Assembly: GCF_000002075.1 (NCBI RefSeq)
Contig: NW_004797391.1
Location: 729,159 to 793,158 of the forward strand
Length of the DNA: 64,000 bases
Direction of reading: 5' to 3'
Source of the DNA: Aplysia californica
Lineage: Eukaryota > Mollusca > Gastropoda > Aplysiida > Aplysiidae
Shown here: in pieces, positions 49,815-61,800 of the stretch
Position numbering within the stretch: the stretch's first letter is position 1
Layout of the letters: each line of letters opens with the position of its first letter
Program-made: the position numbers and the translations under genes
Notes under the pieces: model-generated
Database searches by the model: none
Seen by the model: only the letters and a program-made list of their open reading frames with translations
What the model was told of the DNA's origin: nothing

Positions 49815-52800
49815 CTGCACGGAGAGAGTCATGGAATTGTATGTATGTTATCCGGTGAAAATCTGCACAGAGTTATTCTGAAAATCTCACAAGACACAAT
49901 GTTTGAACAAATTCCAAAAGGCTCCACATTACAAAATATACATTAAAACAGAAACCATTTCATCACATTTTCCCCATAACAAAGAACTCCCGAACTTACA
50001 CAACAGCATATCAGTCACAAAATTTTCATAAGCCATCCATCACAAGTGAAGAAAAAAGAAGACAAACCTGGAAGCTAGGATGTGTTTCCATGGATACGAG
50101 ACAAGCACTCAGGACACAGGGCACCTCAGTGGGTCCCATGACGGAGCACTGACCACACATCTCCTTCAAGCGCCGCGAGGCACTCTGTAGGTTCTTCTTG
50201 CTCAGTAGACCAGACCAGCCTGGGGGATAGGAAGAGGAAACAAAAGGATAAAAACCCCACTTTCAATCTTACAAGAACAACTGAAGACACTGGCAAGACT
50301 GCTGACAACTTGCAAACTATCAGCCCCAAAGGTAAACATTACAGATTTACAAAAATAAAAAAAAATTCATATATACTTAAACACCCAAATAAACACACAC
50401 ACACACAAAGCACCTTATCAAAAGTTTTATTTGACACTGCCAGCTTATTCCCTACATACAAATGACTACAGAAAAACATGGCTACTTTCATAATTCACCC
50501 TCTTCATTCCTTACAACAGTCTTTTTCAGAACTGTAATTACACATCTGCAGTACAGAATGAGTTCACTTATTTTTTTAATAAAAAAAAAAAAGCCAAGAC
50601 ACCCCAAGGGGTCCCATTTACAAAACTACACAAAAAGACCTGTGAAGACTAAAAAATATAGCACAGTTTACCTTTGAGTTCTCCATGTCCCATGCGTCCG
50701 AACCGACCAATCACAAGACGGGATGGGTGAGACGTGAGGGCGACAACCCCTAAAATGAAGTCCCACAGTTTCTGCAGACCAGGGCGCCGAGCTGAGGCCT
50801 TTTTCCTACGATTCCTGCAAAAATAAAAGTGTGCATTGTCAGCAGGAAAAAATAGGAAGTGCATATGTCGGTTGAAGTCCCTAATTTTTAAGTCTTTCAA
50901 TGCATGTTTCTCCCCCCCCCAAAGAGATAAAAACGGAATAACAATGAGGCAACACAAGCAGCTATTTATTCATCATTTTAGTTCCCATAATAATTCAATC
51001 TTTTTAAAACGATTTAACAACTAAACAATTCTAGAAACCAGTAAAGGCTCATAATATGGTGGGATAAAAGTGAGTCGTATAAACTTACTCTGAGGACAGC
51101 ACATGCAGGGACTCCGAATGCATCCTCTGAACACAATCTTATACCACCAAAGAGCCATAACAAAAAAACAAAAAAAAGTGAAATGCATTCATTCATAATC
51201 AACACACAATTCCGATGCTGTAAACACAAAGCAAGACAAAATCTTTAAGAGCTTACACTTCAGCTTGAAAAGCATGACCTACCTGTTGGGAATCTCAATG
51301 TTGATGGTACTGTGCTCCATGAGCTCTCCCCGGTCGTCAGTGCAGACGGCCATCAACCACCTCTGGTCCTCCGACAGGCAGTAGCCACAGAATAGCACCG
51401 TCTGCTGGTCTGTCTTGGCCTCCATGATCTGGTTCTGCCGAGACTTGGTCGAAGCAAGGATGAAAGGAGGACTGTATAGCCTTAAGTTTTCCGCCTGAAA
51501 TGTTCCAAGTCACATATGAGAATTTCTAGATTCATTTCAAACTGTGACAGATTTGTATAGAAGACCGCTGGACGAGGCACATAAAGTCTCTTTATACAAT
51601 GAGAAGGTGATTATCTTTATTGTGTTTTTTTTTTCTCATCATGCAGCTTTCTTCAACGTATTTCCACTGCAGCTAGTTGTTGTTAGTTGTTTTTTTCCCT
51701 TTCTTTCCCTTAAAAATTCAGTTTAAAGCATGAATTCTGCAAAAGCGGGAGTAGGTTAAGAAACAACCATAGAGGAAAAGACTTTCAACTTGCGAAATGT
51801 ATTTGTTCAAAGATATGAACATTTCTTTTACACCAGCGGGTGTAGGGGGGGGGGATCAAGACCCCTATCTGCTATACAAGGATATACATAACTTGCCCTG
51901 TGACATTCCATCACTTCATCTCAGTTTATGGTAGGTATGGTATGGATTTTCAAATCATTTTGCGGCCCTTTCAATTCTGCAAGGATGTTTATGAAGAGGG
52001 ATCCAAAGGACAGAGCCAAGAGGGTAGAGGAGTGTGAGAACTGCTCAACCAACAAAGGTTAAGAACATCTCCTAAGATTTAAGAACCAGTGTCATCTGTA
52101 CTGAAGTTAAGCATGATACCAACTAAGCTATCTTTGCATTCTCTTTAGTCCACAGAAGTACTTACCGCCTTCCTCTTCATAATTTCCTCAGCGGCAGCAG
52201 CAGGTCCAAAGCCTGTGAGGGACCTCCCCATGACGCTGTGTCCAAGCGTCCACTTAGAAGCAGTGAACACAGAGAAGGCAATGGACTTGAGAATCTGCAG
52301 CTTGCTGGCACTTTCTTTGTGCTCCAGGATGGTCCGCAGGGGGATCAGCTAACAAAAACAAACAAAAAATCATTTCAGCCACAACTGAACTGTAAACATT
52401 GGTCATTACTTAAAATATCGTCATGATAATTAACAAGTTTTTCCCCTCTGACTGTCACATAGAACTTCTTAGTAATAAAGCAGAAATTATTTACCAGAAA
52501 CATTGAAATTTGCTAAGGCATATGGCTTTTCACATTGACAAATTGTCAAGACACGGGCAAATTCATATGCTGTCCATGTGGCAATAATCAATAGAAATTC
52601 CATGAGGACAGGATAAATTTAATTAAGAAAACTCATACCAGTCTCAGAGAGGAAGATAATGCCTCTTGCAAATATAAAACACAAAGCATGCCTTTCTATT
52701 ATAAAAAAACAATAATACATTTTTAAGCATTCCTTTCTCCAAATCAAAAAGAAAAACCATTAACCACAAAGTGTTACTCACCTGCAAGCTCAGATTACTG

Positions 52801-55800
52801 GCCAGGTGGTCTGGCAAGACCATCTGCTGGTAACAGCGCAGCAAGCCAATCATGGCCATCCTAGAGATGGGGTCGCTGTCGTGGCCATAGGAGAATGGGT
52901 CCACCAGATAGACCACTATGCCTGGGGAGGAGCCGTTGTCTTCTGTGCCATCAGAGCCATCATGCTGTCCATCCTTGTGCTGTTGACCACCATCTCCTTG
53001 ACCGTCTAAAAAGATTTTGTAAAAAAAAAAATTAAAGTTCACAATAATCATTTAAAAAACAACCTTCACATTCCTTTACTTCATGTTTTAAAAAACCCAA
53101 AGTAAACCCCTTAATGTTATTATATTTTAAATTTAGCTAAAGTAATAATAAGTATTTCAAAGACATAATTTCCCCCTGTAAGAGGTGAAGGTTACTCTGA
53201 CCCATACAAAAGAGGACTGTCTTTAGCATTCTTTTCACTAAATAAAACTATCGTACATTCTACATAAAACAGACCCCCCCCCCCGAAAACCAACAAATGG
53301 TTAGAAAAAAACCCTTTGTTCTGTTGTTACAAATCCACCAGTAAAAATCAATCCCTACCAAAAAGTACTCCCAAGATGGAGTCAAAGTTACAGAAAACTT
53401 TCCTGCATTCTGAGTTCACAATACAATAACAGGGTGATAAGTTGTAAGGAGGGCAGGACGACCTCACCTTTCCCATCATCTCCTAGGTTCCCCTGAGAGT
53501 TGGGCCCACCACCAGCCCCCGAGTTCATCTGACTGTCTGGAGTGGCTGGCCGAGTGCTGCCCGGTGCTGGCTCAGGCATCTTGAACTGGGCCTTGTGTGA
53601 GCTGCTAGAGCCCTGGTCAAACATGCTCTTGTCCAGGTTGGGTGCAGACAGAATGGGAGCTGCAGATGGAGAGAAACGACTATGTCTATACTCATACCAT
53701 TACTAAAATGTCAGAGAAACTCAAACAACAATGCTATATTACTGACAAACTGGCATTTGTGATGCAATGGTTGGGCTCTTCATCATTCAGTAGGTGTGGG
53801 ATCTTGTATCCCACTCAGTCCTGGTTGGCTCCCATAAGCAGTGACAAAGCGTCCCCATCCCAAATTACCTAAATTGTGCTGTAGAAACATCACACTGACA
53901 GTTGGGGTAAGACAAAAGTAACACTGAAAAAAAAAAGAAAGTAAAAAAGAACTGCCCACACAAGAACAGTGCCCACACGAAGGCACCTGAACATTTTCTC
54001 CTCCTCCATGGAGTAGAGTAATTGCTTTCCTTTCCACTTTGTTTGAGAGAGTAGGCACAGATAGCCACAAAAGCAATCACACTTTCATTATCCTCATGAT
54101 TTATTGTACACTCAAGTGCGTGATTTGATAGTCTACTTTGACAGAAAGCCAATCATTACAGCAGTGCACTTGAGAATACTTGACGATATAAAATAATACC
54201 AGAAAAATGATGGAAAGAGCTTACTTTTCATCAAAAAACAAAATACAATTTTGTTTCCCACAAATTACAAAATACCTTACTCGTCAAAGGAGAAGTACCT
54301 CAATACTGATTCAGTTATGTAGCAACTATAGGAAACCACTCACCAAGATGATGCTTGCAAACCTGGGCGTAGAGTTTCAGTTTTGATGCAACACTAGAAT
54401 CACCTGTAGAGACATCAAGAATGTATTAACACCTCAGCTTGTAAATAGATAGGAAAATGTCAATACAAGCACTGATGAGAACTCATGAAAGGAAAGTTCT
54501 TCAAAATTTTTACCATCAAAATTACAGCTGTTTTCAATAAAGAAAAATAACTTGATGAATTTTTCAAATAGTTACACACCTTTATACTTGCCATTTACCT
54601 ACGATTCAAGAAATAACCTACTGTCCAAAAATTAAAAAACAATCTGAAACAAACTATCTGATTGCACAAAGGCAGCAATGCATGAATGAACATGAAACAT
54701 TTTTCTCTATTGTTGAACTCAAATGAAATAAAACTAGTGTGCCACATGTCCAAGTGTGATCGTCTTGAAGGGGATCAACAGTATTTCCCAATGCTGTTGC
54801 TCTTTAACAACATCATTAGGGTAATGGTTATGCTTTTCATCTCCGTGCGTGCAATTCTAGAGGTGGGAAGTAATTTTATAGTGTATTTATATATTTTCCT
54901 GGGATTCTGGAATCCACTCAGCCTGGACGGAATCTGACAGGCAGGTTAAATCAGCTTGCCACCATAACTCTTTAAACCCCATCGGACCGGCAGTAATAAC
55001 CCTAATCCCATCGGACGCTGGGAGTGTCCGATACCAGTGACAACTGTTTTGTTTTATTTAGTGCTACTGTTTGCTTGTTTTTCAAAACTATTCCCAATCC
55101 AAGTTTTTTAAACTAATGAATAAGCCTTTGTTGCCGCCGTTTAGAAGTTGGAGGCAGGCTTTTGGGGTTATAATGAGACATAGTGCACCAAATTTAGGTG
55201 ACTGCAGAAAAGACTCTGGGAAACGGTGGAAAAAACTCAGGGTTCAGAGAGTTATGAATTTAAGTTGTGTTGATAAGGCTGCAAAACATATATATAAAAA
55301 TTGAAATTATAAGCTCCCAGAAACATACCCAGCATGGTGAACCACTCGTCCATAGGCTCGTCCATCAACCGGGCCGCAGCACTCCGGCCCACGCGCAGCA
55401 CCCCGTCGCGCAGCACTTTGCTGATGGCGCAGTGTCGACCCAGCCGGCACATCTCGTACACTGTGCTCAGCTCCTTGAAGAAGGAGACCACGTGCTTGAG
55501 CACCATCTCATTGTCAGGGGCAACCACCACATACAAAACGTCTCGCATGCGTCCATAGGGCTCGAGGAACTGCTTGTCCTGTGCAGACAAAATAGGAAAT
55601 TTGAGTAGTTTTCGTATGAAGATATAAAGACAGGTGTCAACAGTCCCTTAGAGCTGGGAACGAGCAAGGTGGACTGACAGACAAAAAAAAAAAAAAAATA
55701 GAAGGTAAAGAAGTAGGACATTATAATTACACTGCGCAAGACAGCCACTGTTTTCTTCCAATAACAACAGACAATTTTCACTGTATACTGACACACACAC

Positions 55801-58800
55801 AAAAACTAAACCCCCCCCCCCCCCCCCCAATGAAAACCTCACTACTACTGACAACAATACATGAACCCTGTCATACTTTTGTTGCAAATTGCAATTTCTT
55901 CATCGTTGGATCATGTTCTGGGGTTTTACCGTATGTACCTGGCGCACTTAACCATTACTCCTCAGCCCACTCAGAAAGCAGTGGTGCAAATCTAGTAGTT
56001 CACACAATGAAATTTCAGCACAAAAGTCATACGAGATTGAGGGGAGGGCGCACGCCAAGGCTCAAAAGACGATTATTCAAAACTGACAGCACTTACCACG
56101 ACCGGCCAGCTCGTGAAAGTCTTTCCAGCTGATAGGTCCCTGCAGCTTGTAGGTGTTCTCCCAGAGCCGTGTGACGCGCTTGTTCTGGATGGCGTTCTGC
56201 AGGATGGGGTGCAGTGACTTCAGACACTGGATCATGTCCTGGGAGTTGCTGGGCACACAGCTGGCACCTGACAATAGATAAATGGAGAGTTGCTGAGAAT
56301 TCAGAGAGAGAAAAAACTCATCAACTTGACAAGAAAAATATATCATTGATGCTGATAGAAAAAATAAGGACTTCGTTTTACCATGTTTTAAATAGCCAGC
56401 GAAAGAAATTGGAGTTAAGCACTCAATTTTCTTGTGACAGCAAAGATATGCTACAATGACTTCAGTTTGCTTCTGTCGTAAGAAAGCCTGGGACCACAAA
56501 TGACTATATTCATAATGAAAACACAAAAACCCTCCCATAAATGGTCATGTAAGAAGCAACTGGGAAGACTAGATTATGTTAGTTTTAACTACATAATCAT
56601 ACTACAAACTACAGCTTAATTCTTTATTTAAAACTCTCAATCTCCAGAGAAACAATGACTTTATAGGAATGTGCCCTTCTCGAATGCAAAGCAAGCCGTT
56701 TCACACCAACCACAAAGTCATAAAAACTATAAAAACCAGTTAAAACTACTAGTTAACAATATCACAGGCAACAGAACTTTGCAACCAATTAGATGACAGA
56801 AAGACCAAGTAGTAAGTCCTCAGTCACATGAGTGGATACTTACATGCTGGAAGAACAGACAAAAAGCCGACACACAGGCAAAAAAACTCACCCCTGAGGT
56901 AAGGCCACTTGTGTAGACAGTTTGCCTTGGGGGCGTGATCTTCAAACCTATTGGAGAAGCAGTGGTCCATGGCCACTTCCAGGGCTTGGCACACCACATC
57001 GTTGGCATCTAGGGAACACACCCACACAATATCACACATTAACACTCAGAATCTCATACCCAGGTTATACTTGGGCAATTAAAATTTATCAAGAACCAAT
57101 AAAGAAAGAACCTACATTTGGCATAGTACATGTACGTAACTCTTCAGAATCTTTTTAGATAAAGAAATTTCTGTTTTGATGTAAAGACTAATTTAGTGAT
57201 GTATATTTAGATTTCGTATCAATAGAGAGAGCCCCCAACCCCCCAAATCTCCTTTTCCATCTTTATAATCAACACACAGGATGACTCCCTGTCACCTACC
57301 CCTGATTTGCAACAGATCTATAGAGCTGGTCTGGTAGTTGGTGTCTGCAGCCATGCTGAGTGTGCTGAGGTGGTGGCTACCCACACAAGACAGGAATGGG
57401 GAGGCGTACTGATCTAACAGCTGCTGTAGAACCTGAAAGAAGTTTCCATAAGATAAAAAATAATTACAAAACAGCTTCATAAAAACCATCAAAGTTTGGT
57501 TTCTGAAACACAAAGCCAGGACAAAGCACTGAGAATCTATTTGTTATTCAAACTATTTACAAAAAATCAATCATGCTTAACGGGAGGAGCTACCCTCGAG
57601 GACCATTTTCTATGTTTGTTGCCCAAGATCAAATCTAAGTACACATATAAGTTAGGCATTGTAAAATCTCTTGATACGCAAATTAATTTTGGCATAGTTA
57701 CAGCAAGTGCTATGGAAACGGCCGCCATCTTGAAAATAAACAATGGAATTTCAAATCCCAAAGGCTTTCTTATTTACTTACCAAAATTGGCAAATTTGGT
57801 GAGAGTATACTTGAACCAGACCCTATCAGAGTAACAGCAAGTTTTTTCAATGAGTGCGAAAGAAAAAAAAGTGAGAACTTTCCCAAAGTACAAAAATTTT
57901 TTCTTCTAAATTTAGGTTGCATAATCGCTTGCCAATGGAAAAGTGTTATTGTTTTCGCAAATATCCCTCCGAAGTTTCATGTCAAAAGGACGAAAACTTA
58001 AGGAAGGAGTAGGGGGAAAAAAAACAAAAAAAAAAAACAACTTTAACTCAAATATGAGTGACAGTACAGAGAGAACCAATAACACCCCAATTCCACTGGT
58101 TAATAACAAAACCACAGGGGGAAAAAAAAATGAAAAACAAGTTCTATCTTAAAAATCCATCACTTGTTCATGCAAAAGGGAATGCAATTTCCTCCCCTCC
58201 TTATTTATCGAGCAGACTCACCTGAGGGTTTAAGTCTTCTGTCCGAGAAGAAGCGTCTCCACTGGCCTTGGGGGAGTTGGGCTGGGCCAGCGGCGGCTTG
58301 CGCACCTCATAACGGTCGTGGCGATAACCAGTGATCTCCACCTCGTCCTCGTAGAAGAGGCCAGAGTCATAGCCAAAGCGACGATTGATGGCCGCGCTGA
58401 AAGCACAGGTACACTTGTACCCTGAGGATGAGCCCTTGCTGGTATCTGGGAGGTACACACTCACATCGCTGCCTGGAGACACAAACAAGACGGAAGGCCC
58501 ATTTAAGATTTAGCTTTAACTTACAGCAATATCAATTCTACATGAAAAAAAAAAAATGGACAGGACAGAAGAGTTAATTTATTTGAGGCTATTACATTTT
58601 TTCCCCAGTCATAGGTGAACGTGTTATTACTTCAGGACAAGTGCTAATAAACAAGTCCCACATGCCATTCCCCAGTCTACTCACCATTGATGTCTACATT
58701 GCACACACAGATGTTACAGCTGTCAAAATTGTGATCTTTGAAGAGGTTCAGGAAAGAGTCCGACAGTAACACATTCAACAACAAACTGTTGGCCTGCAAA

Positions 58801-61800
58801 GAAAAAATCAAAAACGTGAGTAAAAAGTATGTACGTAGACATCTTGAACATGCACATCTGTTGAAAGCTAACCAAACTATCAAATTCTATATTTTGTGTA
58901 GTCCAAGCTATGGTCACTTTTAAAATAATCTAAATTGTGTAAACAGCGGAGTAAAACAAAACTAGAACCCAACACTAAAGACGTGCACCTTAAGACATGA
59001 ACACCACAAAAGAAGGAAAAAATAAATTTACCCACAAGATCATCTCTTTTTAGTTTTAGTAGAGGTTTTACGGCACTTGCAACTGCATATGGTCATATGA
59101 GCACCAAGGGATGGATGTCAACAGACAAGTCCTTACAGGGAATCAAACTTACTCTTCTCACCTCTCTAGCTTCAGCAGCACATAGTCTGTTTCGACTATC
59201 AAGGCACCCCGGAAATAGCGGGTCACAAGAATGTGACAAACATACAAAAGAAGTAGAGGAAAATGATGATAGTAAGGATTAGGAAAGAAAAAGCAGCAGT
59301 TCCCTGTTGTAGTTCAGGCACAATTATGAACATGACATTGTTACATAAGCCCATTTACAATTCTACAGTGCACTAGAACGAGAAATGTCCCCCCTTTAGG
59401 AAAGGCCTAAAGACACTTCAGTCAGTGGCACCGCCCCAGGTGGGGATAAGATCATCTCTGAAAAACAGAACGATATCAGAAATGAACACACACACACAAA
59501 AAAAAAGGGAAGAAAGAAAGAGAAGAAAAAAGAACTTTACGTATAAGAAATACACCTTTTACATACAACAACAAAAATTACCTCTGGCAGTTGACTATTG
59601 GTGCCATGGTTATCAATGGAATTGTTGGTTTTATTGAGGTAGGAGGAAGAGTTTGAGGCTGGTGAGGTCAGCTCGGCATAGCTCAAGGGCGTCCTCTGCT
59701 GACTGTTGTTGTAGATAGCTGGACTGGCATCTATGCCTGCCCCCGAGCCCACCGTGCGGATGGAGGAGATGTTCTCTACACTGGGTATGTTCACATAGTG
59801 GCTGCGGAGGGGATGGAGGGAAGGAGAGCATTTCGTGAACTTTCTGCCTTGAGAAAAGCACTAACCACAAAACGAATTTGTTTATTGGACAGAAAATATG
59901 CAAAACAACATAATGTAAACGTCAGTAAGTCTTGCTCCTTTGGACTCCTTACAAATAAACTGTTCCCCCATTATTTTGTGGCAGATGTTTAAATGACTTT
60001 ATTACACAATGGCAATTTAAAAAATAAAAAAAACTATCACAAAATTCAGGAGCCTAAATGACATGTTGTCACTTTTAAAAACGATCAAAGGTGCCTTTAA
60101 TAATTTTTTCTTTACAAAAAAAAATAATAAAAAAAAAAACCATTGAAAAAAATCTGAAATCGAAATCTGGTCTGGTTTTTGTTTGTTTTGGGATTATTAT
60201 TTTTCCCCCCCCCATAAAAATAAGAGAAAGCAAGCATTTGTAACAAAAAGATCCAAGCAAGAGAGAGCAAGGAACAGCTGAGTGCTCACGTTCTATGAGC
60301 TTGCTGGACATCCATCATGGGCATGCTCATGTTCCACGAGGGTTTGTAGTCTTGCACAGTGGACACAGGTGACAGCTGACCACTGGGCAGTTCTACGGCA
60401 GAGTATTTGCTGGAGCCCACAGCCTCTATAGTCTGGGCGGGCACAAAGACATCGCACTGAAAATGGAACAAAGTACAGGTTATGCCACTTTCAGACACAT
60501 CATTTTTTAGAATAATTTGTCACTTGACACCAATAAGTTATTAACAAAACAGCACATCATTGTGACACTTTTAAATAAGAGCCATAAAAAAACCCTGTTA
60601 TAAGGATACACAAAAGCAAATTGCAAAAATATGGCACTTCCACTAATTCTTAAATCACATTATAAAAATGTTAGAGCTTTCTATGGTATTTCAGGGACAC
60701 CGGAAATCAGTTGACCAGACTCTTTTTGTCTGGGCAGTAGGAATGGAACTCACCTTGACATTAGTAATAGGGTCCACCACAGAAGGAACTGAGCTCTCCA
60801 CTGTGTTGTGAAAAGCCACTATCGAGCCACCAGTGAGCATGGCCTCGTTTGTGCTCTCTGTCATGGTCTCCGGCGAGTGAGATTTGTTCGTTTCGTGGGA
60901 AGGAGGCGTTGGGTACATGCGGGCCAGGTCCAAAGGTGCTGCAACATCAAAACATCAATACAGTTGAAAACCAGTGTTAAAGGTCTAGCAGTAATATGTT
61001 GAATAGCAGTCTAGTGAACTTTGTTCAGGAAACAATTGGCATCCTAGTTACTGGGCAAAACATATCATCTTAGAAAAATGAGAAACTCCCGTTGGAACTG
61101 CTGTACAAAGTGAATAAAAATCATTTGAATTAATTTTCCCCCAACGTAAGCAAATATATTCACTTCCCACAAACAAGATGATCATCCGAAAAGACAGAAT
61201 TCCAAGACCTATGAAGTACATAATCCACGAACAATCCTTCACTTTGAAACTTATACATATCACTTTTCAAGTATACTCTTTAGTCACTGATTTTGTAGCG
61301 ACTGACCTTTTCTGAATGCACATGCTAAAACAAGCATCCTCACCAGTGCAAAGTCACTAGATGTCAAACAACAAACAATGCGCATACTGTGTGAGAAAAG
61401 AGTCAGCAATGGTGTTTCAAAAGGTAATCAACTCACCCAAAGCACCAAGTGAACCATTGGGTATGCGTGTCAGTTTTGTCTGGTCATCTGTTGATTTACT
61501 GCCCACTCCAGAGTCCAAGGCCTGAAACACAAACAACCCAAAATGCATTCATTCCAACAACAAAATCATTCAGTTGCTGGAACAATAACAAATGTCCTCT
61601 GTACCCAATCAAGGTGAACATAAGACTTTAAAAATAGCATGTGAAAGAATGAACATTCTGGACAAGTGAAACAATGGAGACAAAACTGCACTAGAAAACA
61701 TCGACAACCCTGCTTGAGAAACAGTAGCCAGCCAAGAGATCTGAACCATACCAGTTGATTTCTCCTTTTTTAAAAATACACTTTTGTCCAATTGTCAGCA

